A DNA stretch of 64,000 bases from Anopheles merus. Its lineage: Eukaryota; Arthropoda; Insecta; Diptera; Culicidae. The notes beneath the pieces are model-generated. The model did not search any database. It was given only the letters and a program-made list of their open reading frames with translations, and was not told the DNA's origin. The DNA is taken from positions 10,510,259 to 10,574,258 of the forward strand of contig NC_054085.1 of the NCBI RefSeq assembly GCF_017562075.2. The letters run 5' to 3'. This document shows, in pieces, positions 52,451-63,101 of the stretch; the stretch's first letter is position 1, and every line of letters begins with the position of its first letter. A program made the translations under genes and the position numbers.

Positions 52451-52469
52451 CCCCCCCCCCCCCCCCCCC
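52451..52469. repeat. homopolymer C19 (G19 on the minus strand)
   Basis: Nineteen uninterrupted C residues. The G-rich strand could form a quadruplex, and the length is likely to vary between individuals and between sequencing reads. Confidence 0.95.
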
Positions 52470-55400
52470 TCAAAACATGGAAAATAGATTTGCGGCTTTT
52501 CGATTGAAAGCGAGTGAAGCGATATTCTAGCGCATTGGTTCCATTTTATTGACGTCGATATTGCCCGATCGGAATCGCGGGTTGTGCACATGCGAAAAGA
52601 AGGTAGAATATAAGACGGTGGAATGCATTTCAGCTGTATATATTATTATGATTTTTTGAAGAATTATAAGCATTTTTCAAATTGTTTTTGCTTGAACTCG
52701 TGGTACTGTTGGCACCTTGTACGACCCAATAATATGCCCTCCGAAGTCACCATCCGAAAGAGAAGAAGAGTGGGTTTAATGAACTACAAGTAACTGCAAG
52801 CTCAGAAAACTATTCATTTTAGCTTGAAGTTATAAAGTACTCTTTGGCGCCTGTACATCTTATTAATAACGACCCCACCAACCTATTCATAGTACGCCTT
52901 CTTCGGTATCAAACTAACAACCCTCAACATTCGCCTTTAAACCACAGTCATCAAGCCATTTCGGCGCCGTTCACACACAAAATGCATCACAAAACTTTAC
53001 AAACAACGTCATACCACCGTGTTGTTGTTCCCGCTCCCGCTACGGCTAGGCAGAAAACTTCTCATCCATCTGTACCGTGCGGCGGGGTGATGTACCGGCG
53101 AGATGCATCAAATGTCTCCAACCAAACTTCATCGATCGTAATGAGCGGACGACTTTAATTGGTGCGATAACGAGACACTGGCACACCGAGGATTGACACT
53201 TTCAAATTGGCCCGGGTTTTGTGTTCGTTTTCTCCCCTCCCTAAGGCCACCACTGGCCTTCATCTTCATCAACCAACCGCTAAGACTCCTCCGCTCACGG
53301 ATGCAGCTAGGTCAAAAGTTTACCTTGACAGTACCCATTTTCTGTCTGCCGTGGCTGTTTCCGCCCGAATGAATCATTGAGCGCGTCAGCATCCTCGGGA
53401 CCAATCTCATCCATGCGAGTGTATGTGTGTGTGTGTGTTAGGGTTTGTACGTCACCATCAACACCGCTCTCCCACAGAGAACAGCCAGGCCAGCGCTACC
53501 AGTACGATTGGAAAGTTTCAGGAAAATTTTAAGTGACAGTTTGAAGAGGGAAGAAATATTAGTCCCGTGATGATTTAGCACCACACCGGTGTACGCCCGG
53601 ACAACTTTCCGGGGCTTCCGGGTAGCCGATACCTGGCGCGCCGGCGTCTTCGCAAAGCAAGCCGCCTCGTCCCCATGCCTAAACGGCTGTGCTACACCCT
53701 GGCTCATTCCAGCGTGGATGTGTATAAGGCTGCGGTGAAACTTCGTCCCTTTAAAAACTTTGCCACACAAAAGTCCTGGCCTGGGACGGGTGTTGTATCG
53801 TGTGTCGTACGGTTTATCTCTTCGCACAACTGCCAACTTTTCCGGCTCACCGCCTTCACCCTGCTGTCCGGGACGATGGAAAACGGGACGACGGATAAGC
53901 ACACCTTCATCCGGTCGAAGTGAACCCATTATTATTGGCTTTGGGTAGAAGCCATCTTGCCGTTTTTTGGTTGGTGCGTTTTTGGCGGCCATTCTCTTGC
54001 AAGGGAGTTGCTTTATTGCGCTTCAACGCCAATTTTAATTGAAATGAGATGATTAACACCTTTCAGTACAAGCAGGAAAAAAAACGGAGAAAAAACTTCC
54101 GTTGCGGATCGTTTGACCTTCATTTTCTTGGTTTTTTTTCAATTTTTGCACATCCGTTTAGTGGTATAGCGGTATATACTTTACTTTTCCTACAAAAAAG
54201 CTTTTATGTTTTTTCTTTGTTTTGAATTAGGTATCCGTCTCGAAATCCGATCCATTGGAGCAAAAATTTAAACAATCTCACAATCTATGTATTGGAAGTT
54301 ATTTTTTTATATTTTTCCTTTTTTTATGTATGTGATTGACTTCTTTGTACCGAAGATTTTTACAAGTTTTTATTCTACTTTTATTTTTGTATTTTCATTG
54401 TGGTGTTTTTTTTCGAAATTTGTCGGAATATTATAAAATCTATTTTCTTTAGAAAAATTGATTTTACTTTTACTTTTTTTTGTAAACTTTAATACGTATA
54501 TTTGAAATTTTGACCTACAAAAAATACATGCTTTCTGCTTATTTTTCTGCTTTGGCACTTATATTTCTGACTTCTTGTTACTTACATGTTGTAAAGACTT
54601 TTTTGTTTTTTTTTTCAATTTTTGCGCTTTTCATGACATGTTTTACTACACTTATTGACGGATTTGGAGTCAATTGTTTTATTTGTTACTTCTTTTACTA
54701 TTGTTCGATTTTTACATCTGTTTGATAAACCATAGTGTGATAATCTTAAATTTTGAGTTTATTTATTATTTATATTTTACCTCTGAACACGTGTACTAGA
54801 ATATAGTTAATATTTAATGACACCTGTCTATGAAAACAAAAATTGCCAATGGAAACTGCACACCCACTAACAAGCACAGCATGACACAACGTTACCACCA
54901 ACTGCAACATAACTACCTTCCAAACAGTACACCAAACAGTACACATTATAGACACCTTTCCAAGTGCAGGTGAAAGTCAACTCCCGCGCGAACCGCTCGT
55001 AACGAACTAAACCCGGACCAAAGCTTAAATGTACCTGGTCGCCTCATAATGGTGCCATGATGCACTGCTCATGTGGGAAATAAAATAAGATAATATCCTG
55101 ACAGCAAATTAGGTTGATTCTGTTCCCGCTACCGATGCTGCCCGAGCAACCTTCCCATGGGTGCCGTGCAGCGACGATACAGCTCGCACCTGTTGGTGAC
55201 GCGGGCACTACACGAATCGAAATAGAAGAAGCGAGGGAACCAAAACTCTTCCCCCCAAGCCGACCGTGGCGAAGAAAATGGCCAGGAAACGCCGTTTCGA
55301 GAGCGTCCCCAAAGCGCTCCTAGAAATGATAACGGCTCAAGTGTGCAATGTCTGAGTTTGAGGCTGTTGGGTATGTTTGTGTTGGCTCCCAAGGAAGACA

Positions 55401-55854
55401 TTACCTTCCCCGCGAAACGAGTCACCTAACCATAACCTAAGGTTTAACAGGACTGGCGAGTTACTTTCCATTGCCCGTTTTCGAACACTGTGCAGAACAT
55501 TAAGACTGTCATAGCGGTCGCTGCCTCGTCTTGGTGGCTTCCTTTTTCGCTCATTTTATTTTCCAGTCCAAACTTTTAGCCACCATCACCAAAACCATCG
55601 GCGCGGATGCAGGTGTGAGTTATCTTGCCGCTTGAATATTTTACTCATACCCTACGTAGATGGTTTCGGTTCAGCTTCATTGCCGCTGTAAGCCACCGAC
55701 GGCTAGACAAGGCCCCTAATGGAGCCACTATTTATCTACCAGCAGTCACCACTAACTAATGATCCTTCCTGTGCGCACGGCAAATGAATCCGATCGGTTG
55801 GTCGGCGGAAACGTTGCTTCTTCTTAAATTGCAGCCCCAGAACAACAGCAACGT

Positions 55855-55880
55855 ACACACACAAACACACACACACACAC
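55855..55880. repeat. (AC)n microsatellite
   Basis: AC units interrupted once by AA. Confidence 0.85.
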
Positions 55881-56682
55881 TCACTAATACACCAACAGCC
55901 GTGCTGACGTGCAGTGCAGTGCCCCGGGTTATCTATGCAGTTACCATTGGTGTAATTCACCGCGCTCAATCCGACACCCATCCGGCTCACATTAACATTT
56001 GCCAGTCGGTGGTAGAACGAACCCTTTCTTGTTTTGCATGCATCGTTCCCGAGGAGCGGGAATGCAATAGCCGGAAGTAATCTTTTCGCAGCGCTGCGAT
56101 GGTGGATGCTCCCACGAGTGATTAATATTTATTGGTGGATGGTTTGGAGCGCTTTTAATTGGGTTTGTGTGTATGTTTTAGAACATTAACGTGCAGCATT
56201 GGGCAGCACGTTGAGAATGTGAAATGTTTCCTTCGATGATTTTGGAGGAAAATTTCAACTTGATATGTTTGTGTAGCTATATGTTTTGGGGGTTGCTCCT
56301 TTTGCACAGCTTAAGTTGGTCAAATTTATTGAGGGACAATAAGTATCATATTATTCAATCATTTTGCAACAGACGATCAAATTTCTCGGCCACATACTCT
56401 TTTGGAGAATATTTTATACCTTGCGTTTGTTCTAGAAGTTCATGAACTTTATGCTTTACGAAGCTTATGCCTTTACGAAGTTATGCCTTTACGAAGCTTG
56501 TAAAAATAAATTAGAAAATTTGGTCGGAAAATACTATTAGCTCCGCTACTAGACTTTTTTACTTGTCCATTGAGTCACGCTCTTTCCCATCACTTTATAA
56601 GATAAACTGGCTTCTACCATTTTTTTAAAATCGTATCCCATTTTCGCGTATTTGTATTTGCGTATCGTATTTGTTTTTGCTT

Positions 56683-57330
56683 TTTGCTGATGACCATAAA
56701 ATCTTTTATCCTATCCACTATGATGCCGATTGCCTTTCCTTACAATCTGTTCTTAACTTATTTTCATTGTGGTATTGCCCCAACTTTCTTTTCCTCTGTA
56801 TCCCTATAAGTCACGTCATTCCTTTCTCCCGCTCAACGCCGCCTTGAACCGGTGATTACTTTATCAATGGCTGTCCTTTAAATCGAGTCTCAGTAACTCG
56901 TGATCTTGGCGTATCTGTTAACAACACGATGTATTTCCATGATCTCATTCTGGGTTTGGTCAATTCGGTGTATAAAACGCCTGGCTTCGTAAGAAGACTT
57001 TCTTATGAGTTTTCTAACCCGTCTTTTGTTTGAACACTTTGTACAGTCGCTTTGTGCGATCGTTTTTAGAGTATGCTTGTGTGGTATGGTCTCCCTCGGG
57101 AGCAACTTTCAAAGCACGAATTGTGAGGGTGCAAAAAGTGTTCACGCGTATCGCGCCAAGACGATTATTTGACCGAAACATTGCAAATTTACCATCTTAC
57201 CTAATTCGGTGACAGATTCTGGGGCTCTCTACCTTGGAAGCACGGCGGTCGCAGGCTCAAGCAGATTTTGTTGGCAGTGTACTTCTCGGTGTACCGGAGG
57301 ACGGATCTTTCTTTCTCTCCTACCTACACT
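56683..57330 (+). pseudogene. decayed non-LTR reverse transcriptase fragment
   Basis: Across several frames the region reads FADDHKIF (RT catalytic box, usually YADD), then DADCLSLQSVLNLFS, then RVSVTRDLGVSVNN, then SFLEYACVVWSPSG, then RVQKVFTRIAPRRLF, and finally CQILGLSTLEARR. This is the order seen downstream of the active site in CR1/Jockey-type elements. Frameshifts occur near 57029 and 57210, and an in-frame stop lies near 56850. It differs from the elements at 18.8 and 60 kb, so it represents another family. No 5' domains or tail were found. Confidence 0.65.
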
Positions 57331-58996
57331 TTTACATTCCTTCCCGTTCCATTCGTCCACCCTAGAAATGAGACATTTGTGCGAGACCTATGACGCACAC
57401 TCAGTTCACTAAAGTGTGCAGTCGACCGCCGCACGCGATAAAGTGAACGGGTGGGTCTTCCGCACACATACAGACTTACCTGAAATGTGCTCCGAACAAG
57501 ATGCAAGATAACAGTCGGTGTCATAGATTGAACGAAAAAAAAAAACATTCCTTTTGGATCGGCAGAAATTGTCACACACTACCACACGAGAAGATCGATT
57601 GCACCTTGGGCGAGAAAGAATTCACATATTGCTAGCGTGGTCAGTTTGATCAATCGCACACAGCCGCACAGTGATCCCACACTGAGTGAGAAAGAGCACT
57701 CATAGCCTTTGGGTCGTTCGCACACAGCCGCACGCGTGTTCAGTTGGGCCAGTCACACACTGCCGCACAAAAAGAACTCGTGACGCGCACAGCAACACAA
57801 AAGAGAAAGCTTGTAGATTTTATTCGTGTAGATCAGCTTTCATTACAGATCAAATTAAAGTATATACAGTCTGTTTTCGAGTGTTATGTCTTTTGTTTTC
57901 ACTAAATACTTTATTGAAACACTAATAACAAGTTCAATAATAAATAAACCACAAAAACGATAAACATAAACCGCACCGCAGGCGCACCGACCGCCCCTGT
58001 CGAGAGCTCCTGCTCGATTGGCCTTCGTACACACTCTGATCGTGTAGCGCCTCGCATGCTTCGTGTGTGCGACAGTGTGTGTGACACTCTGTCGTCATCC
58101 TCTACGTTGACCGGTAGCAGTGCAACTACCACGGCAAGTCCAGAGATGCGCACGGCTCCCCTCAACATAGAACTACATTTTCTAAGTTCATGTGTGCAAT
58201 CAGTACAATTGGCTCAAAGGATTGTCAAATGCAACATAAATTACTGTTTTTTCCAAAATTTGAGAACCGCTTAGAACCCAGAAATTTTCAAATTTTCTGC
58301 ATAAATTGTGTTACAGAAATGGTTTAGTGTAAAATTCAGTTACACAAAGAATGCCTAGTTATGCATAAACCGCGTAACTCGGACTAACTGTATTTATAAT
58401 TTAAAATGCAGCCTTAAAAGCAGTAACGTACAGTTTTTGCATTAAAATCTAGGTAAAATTAAATGTGATATTACAATAAATGGTATTTAGCTCCAATTGT
58501 GCGACTGACCTACTGCACGTGTTCAGTTCATCATACTGAACGAACTACGCGTTCACTGAAAAGAATCAAATTACCCAAGCCTAGTCCACACCCTCCATTG
58601 GCAATCCCTATCCGCCGCACGCGATATGGTTGAGGCGATTCTCTTGCATACGTAATTTTAACTGTTCAGCTGATCACTTTGATTTCCACCTGTATCTGTC
58701 TACCTGTCCTTTGCGTTTGGTCTATGCTCGTTCTCCGTAGACCTTCCCTTTGTTCCTTCCTTGCCTGTGTCTGTTTCTTTCTTCTCTTTCCTTGTTTCCT
58801 TCCCTTTTTGTCGCTGTACTTTGCATTGTACCAGATTTTCCCTTTCTTTTTTTTTTTAATTTAATCTTTCTAGTTCTTATTTAAACAAAAATCACCCAGA
58901 CTTTCAAAGAGCTCATTTTTTAGCATTAGGGTTTAGCTAGAAAAGGTTTACTCTTAAGTTATTGTTGTAACGCCCTCGAGACAAACAATTGAAATA
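57331..58996. other. gene-free stretch with short repeated words
   Basis: CACACAGCCGCAC occurs near 57658 and 57720 and as CACACTGCCGCAC near 57754. CCGCCGCACGCGATA occurs at 57426-57440 and again at 58612-58626. These hint at a degenerate array or at the ends of an unrecognised element. No supported gene. Confidence 0.4.
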
Positions 58997-60016
58997 TAGG
59001 GTAACTGTACCAGTATTCGGCAGTGTACCTGTTTTCAGCAGGATAACCAAAAACGTGTTATTACGCAAAAATGCGTTGAAAATTTTCTCAACAGATATTT
59101 TTTAAATAGAGATATGCTCATTTGTTATTCATATACGAAGTCATATACGAATCATTTCCTTGCATATTTTTCAAAATATCAAACAAAATGTGCAGAGTTC
59201 GCAATTTTTCGGCAGATTTGCTGTCAGCCAATAGTTCGGCAGGTTTCGTTATTAAGAGAACTACAACGGTAAACCAATGAAAGTGTGGTTTTTAGGAAAG
59301 ATTATATGCTTGTAGAATTTATTCTAGCTCGTTCATAAATATTAAATCTTGTAAAACAAATAATTATTTACTTTAAATACTGCCGAAAATAGGTATACAC
59401 TGAATGTTGATTTTTGACAGATCAATGCTGTGTTCTCCTACCGAAACTTGAAACAATAAGAAACTTTTGATTTTGCTGAATATTCATTTATAACCTGATC
59501 AGAACACTACAATGCGTATGTCGACACATAACACGACATTTCTTGTATCAAATTTCACCAATTACATTCTACTTTGTTTGTAAGTCACATCAAAGAGACT
59601 GTAAAAACTGCCAGCAAAATGATCAAAATGGGCAATATAAAATTTATAATTTAAGTGCTTTTCAACACCAATCTTAAAAAAGCGAGAGTTAAAAACTGTT
59701 TTAAACATTTTTATCTAGCTATTTGCATCAATTAAAACATTTACGGACCCGTATTTGCGTGGCTGAAAAAAGGAGCACAGCCTACCGAAAATTGGACCAA
59801 ACTGCCGAAAATAGGAACAAAAACAGTGTTTGCATTTACACGAATTTCTTCAAAAAATACATTAAAATCGGCAAATTAAAAATAGCACAACATAATACGA
59901 TAGTTCATCGTTCAAAATAATGTCACTTTCATGAAAAGTAATAAATATTGTAAGTGTACAAGCAGTTTTAGTGAAACTATAGCACTAACCTACCCAATAT
60001 TAGCGCATTTACTCTA
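58997..60016. mobile_element. 1-kb non-autonomous DNA element with TA target duplication
   Basis: The left end (58997-59023, starting TAGGGTAACTGTACC) and the reverse complement of the right end (59990-60016, starting TAGAGTAAATGCGCT) match at 19 of 27 positions. TA at 58997-58998 and 60015-60016 would be the target duplication, as in Tc1/mariner/pogo elements. Subterminal words related to CTGCCGAAAATAGG recur inside (near 59384, 59782 and 59802) and inverted at the left (ATTCGGCAG). Only small frames are present and none looks like a transposase. Confidence 0.5.
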
Positions 60017-60024
60017 CATATAAT

Positions 60025-60028
<4 letters not shown>

Positions 60029-60081
<53 letters not shown>

Positions 60082-60084
60082 TTT
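60029..60084. repeat. (TTTA)14 tract, the 3' tail of the minus-strand non-LTR element
   Basis: Perfect TTTA units directly after the 3' UTR of the RT element and 12 bp from the right end of the TA-flanked DNA element. Confidence 0.9.
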
Positions 60085-60174
60085 CATATATAAACCGACG
60101 GACCATCATGTCTAATCGGCAACCTTATAATTAAATTAAGGAGCATATAATAAACATCTAGTTATAAGCAAACA

Positions 60175-61458
60175 TTACATGTGACGTAGACGCAATTTCT
60201 CCTTGAACGTGGAAGTAGACATACTAAAATCGAACAAATCTAACACTTCATTGAACTCGAGGGACATACGTATAATAGGGTGTCCCTGGCTATGGTTGTT
60301 GCGGGTACGCGGAACACGGAGATGGAAATTGGATCTAAGAATCCGACAGGGAGCGAACAAATTGATGCTGGCTAGTAATGCCGGGGAATCGATCTCTCCG
60401 TTAAGGAGCCGAAATATGAAAAGGCATTGGGCGTTTTTACGTCGAGAGCAGAGTGGTTCAAGTCCGAGAAGCAGACACCGCTGATGGTAGGTGGGCCGAG
60501 CGTGGTGGGATTGCCATGGAAGGAGTCGAACCGCGTACCTGGTGAGTCTCCGTTGAATGGCTTCGAGGCGATTGATGTCACCAACGCCAAGCGGGCACCA
60601 GATCGGACAGCAGTACTCAAGGCACGACCTTACGATGGCACAGAAGATCGACTTGACGCACATGGGATCGGTAAACTCGCTACAGGTCCGCGTAATTAAA
60701 CCAAGTAGCTGATTTCCCTTCGCAACAACGCTATCAATGTGAGGGCGAAATGACATCTTCTGATCGAGTAGCACCCCCAGATCACGGATACATGTCGTGC
60801 GAGCCAAAGCCGTGTTGAGCATAGTGTATGTAAACGTGATGGGGTGACGGGCTCTGCTGAATGATATACACTGGCATTTATCAGCACACACTTGGAGAGC
60901 GTTTCTGCTGCACCAGCTATCCAGATTCTCAAGGATCGTTTGAAGGCGTACACAGTCACTGTCGTTTCTAACTGGAGCGAATATTTTTACATCGTCGGCG
61001 TACATTAGGTGTTGGCCTGGCGGTAAAACGAAAGATAGATCATTAATATAGATGAGGAAGAGTAGCGGTCCCAAATTACTCCCTTGAGGCACACCGGAGG
61101 AGCTGGTGAAAGAGTGAGAACGATGAGATCCTATACTTATGTAGTACGAACGACCAGTTAAATATGAACGCAGCCAGGTGATGTGCCAGTCGAGGAAACC
61201 GAGTTTTTTTAGCTTCGAAAGTAGAATATCATGAGAAATACTATCGAACGCAGCCCTGAAGTCGATATATACTGCATCAACTTGAGTACCACGATCCATG
61301 TTGTCGAAGCAGTAGCCAACAAATTCAGCAAGATTTGTGGTGGAAGATCTCCTTGGGAGAAATCCATGCTGACTAGGGCTCATATAGTTTTGAACTGCTG
61401 TGAGTAGCGGATTGTATAGAATGAGCTCAAACACCTTTGCACAAGCGCATAGGGATAC
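60175..61458 (-). CDS. reverse transcriptase of the non-LTR element (partial, C-terminal part intact)
   Basis: It copies element RNA into DNA at a nicked target. In order the frame shows SLCACAKVFELILYNPLL, SPSQHGFLPRRSSTTNL (motif 2), VDAVYIDFRAAFDSISHDIL (motif A with catalytic Asp), SSGVPQGSNLGPL (motif B), MYADDVKIF (motif C with both catalytic Asp), RDLGVLLDQKMSFRPHID and a C-terminal CLEYCCPIWCP region. No stop or frameshift interrupts it from about 61458 to the TAA at 60175-60177, unlike the two other RT fragments here, so the insertion is young. The open frame continues to an ATG at 61572, but the first 35 or so residues are read from the neighbouring LTR and do not belong to the protein. 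Confidence 0.85.
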   Translation of the reverse strand, partial: VSLCACAKVFELILYNPLLTAVQNYMSPSQHGFLPRRSSTTNLAEFVGYCFDNMDRGTQVDAVYIDFRAAFDSISHDILLSKLKKLGFLDWHITWLRSYLTGRSYYISIGSHRSHSFTSSSGVPQGSNLGPLLFLIYINDLSFVLPPGQHLMYADDVKIFAPVRNDSDCVRLQTILENLDSWCSRNALQVCADKCQCISFSRARHPITFTYTMLNTALARTTCIRDLGVLLDQKMSFRPHIDSVVAKGNQLLGLITRTCSEFTDPMCVKSIFCAIVRSCLEYCCPIWCPLGVGDINRLEAIQRRLTRYAVRLLPWQSHHARPTYHQRCLLLGLEPLCSRRKNAQCLFIFRLLNGEIDSPALLASINLFAPCRILRSNFHLRVPRTRNNHSQGHPIIRMSLEFNEVLDLFDFSMSTSTFKEKLRLRHM

Positions 61459-61932
61459 TGTTGCGTACGACCTCATTATGAAGTAAAAGCATTTATGCGG
61501 ATGTAGCGAAGTAAAAGACTTCAAGTTAAAACATCTCAAGTTAAAACAAAGTTCAAGCAAAACACGCCTCAAGTAATAGCGCGCGCTTCAGAAACGCAAC
61601 AAACATAAACAGGTAGTCAACCGTTCTCACGGTTCAAAAGAGGAAGTAACTTACGCAATTCATAAACCTTAGGTACATGTCGCATTAAGTATAAATAAAC
61701 TTGTTATCAAAATAGTCATAATTACAGTTAGCTGACCTATATGTGGTCAGCAACTAAATAGCATATAAGAGATGAAAACCTAAATAAAGGAAGCGCATTC
61801 GAACACAAACCTCAGAATCGCTCGTTTCTTAATAGTCGGAGGCACTCTCCGGTCGACGAAGGAAAAATATACCCGACTCGGTGTAAAGCACCGGCGTTGG
61901 GCGTTGCGACGGAGCAACACATCCGCCAGCAG
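61459..61932 (+). repeat. putative 5' LTR of the BEL/Pao element
   Basis: Starts TGTTGCG; contains a TATA box TATAAATA at 61690-61697 and a poly(A) signal AATAAA at 61783-61788, the usual order of U3 and R signals. The end is placed at ...CAGCAGCA because TGGTGGCTCC, a possible tRNA primer site, starts four bases later at 61937. The 3' boundary is inference, because the second LTR is outside the window. Confidence 0.5.
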
Positions 61933-62015
61933 CATTAATGGTGGCTCCAGAGAGGAACTAACGACCTCCTCGTAGTGAATAACACGTGATTCAGTCCAGC
62001 ATAAGCGCCGAAGCA

Positions 62016-62455
62016 CCGTGAGTGAAATAGAACGGCAACTAAGTGCGTAAAACAGCACGACCGCCAAAAAACCGCGAGTGAAAGTGCGTAAAATAGTGAA
62101 GATCACAACCGTGAGTGAAATAGATAGGCAACAAGGTGCGTAAACCAGCACGACCGCCAAAACACCGCGAGTTAAAGTGAGTAAAATAGTAAGGATCACA
62201 ACCGTGAGTGAAATAGATAGGCAACAAGGTGCGTAAACCAGCACGATCGCCAAAACACCGCGAGTTAAAGTGAGTGAAATAGTAAGGATCACAACCGTGA
62301 GTGAAATAGATCGGCTACAAGGTGCGTAGACCAGCACGACCGCCGAAACACCGCGAATGAAAGTGCACAAAGCATTAAAATCAACACCAGGAGTGGAAAA
62401 GAACGGCAAATAAGTGCGTAACTAAGCACGACCGCCGAAACACCATAAGAATAAG
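62016..62455 (+). repeat. 93-bp minisatellite, about five copies, in the BEL leader
   Basis: Units starting CCGTGAGTGAAATAG begin at 62016, 62109, 62202 and 62295, exactly 93 bp apart, and a diverged unit begins near 62387. Because 93 is a multiple of three, the minus strand shows a repetitive 31-residue frame that is an artefact. Confidence 0.9.
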
Positions 62456-62730
62456 GTGACATCATAAACAAAACCCGAGAACTGTTAGCGAACCCAAGAG
62501 CACGGAGGGTACCGACAACGATATAAACAAACTAACGGCAAAACGTCAAAAAGCCAAATCAGCAAAAGGCTACGCCAACGTAGTGACCATTCGGTGGTTA
62601 CACAGCAAGGTCGGCGACAACGAAATAAAAACAACGAGTAACAACAATCAGCTTAAGTTTCAATGGAAATAGCTGATTAAAAACATCGAATTAAACAACA
62701 ACGAGTAGGCTTACTCGGTTTGGAACGGAC

Positions 62731-62908
62731 AGCAAGCAGTGACTCATCGTCAGGTCCGACAAACAAAACGAACAGCGAGCGACTAGCGGCAAGTCCACCG
62801 GCGTCTCCAAGCAGCAAGCAGCAAGCAGCGACTCATCGCCAGGGCCGGCAAACAAAACAAACAGCGTGCGGATAACGGTCAGTGCACCAGCGACTTCAGG
62901 CAGCAGAC
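62731..62908 (+). repeat. two-copy direct repeat (about 89 bp) in the BEL leader
   Basis: AGCAAGCAG(T/C)GACTCATCG starts at 62731 and 62820. Both copies continue with related AAACAAAAC and AACAGCG words and end near CACC(G/A)GCG. Confidence 0.75.
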
Positions 62909-63101
62909 AGCGATCGCAGACGTTCCAAGTAGCAGAGCGGGGCCGGCAATAACGTGACTGAAGAAAGCATCCAACCTACTAGAGATAACTATACAGCAGT
63001 AGTCTGACCAGAGAAGAACCCACCAGATCGACTAGCATCATCAGCAAGCGGACATCCGTGATACGTCAAACACAAGCATCTCAAACGCTGAGTGAGTAAC
63101 A

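Larger units (their letters stand above)
50036..56219. other. gene-free stretch: AT-rich to 51.6 kb, GC-moderate to 54.0 kb, AT-rich to 54.9 kb, GC-moderate to 56.2 kb
   Basis: No supported gene. Recurrent words CTGTCCGGAA and GTCCGTAATTCGAA between 50.6 and 50.96 kb hint at a further decayed repeat. Tracts: C19 at 52451-52469, (GT)8 at 53423-53438 and (AC)n at 55855-55880. The segment 51840-51930 combines TGACAGCTG, ATGTAAATGCAG and CCAATTAAAT and could be regulatory, but this is unproven. Confidence 0.45.
60023..61458 (-). mobile_element. 5'-truncated CR1/T1/Q-like non-LTR retrotransposon
   Basis: On the minus strand the element runs from about 61458 to a simple-repeat 3' tail of about 14 TAAA units (plus-strand TTTA at 60029-60084). 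The ORF ends at 60175, leaving about 90 nt of 3' UTR before the tail. A tandem-repeat tail rather than poly(A) is usual in CR1-type elements. The endonuclease and first RT motif are missing inside the window. The break coincides with the start of the BEL LTR, so the rest may lie beyond that insertion. Confidence 0.75.

Noticed and set aside
61780..62409. 209-codon repetitive, membrane-like frame on the minus strand
   Set aside because: It is the antisense reading of the 93-bp minisatellite (31 codons per unit) in the BEL leader and LTR.
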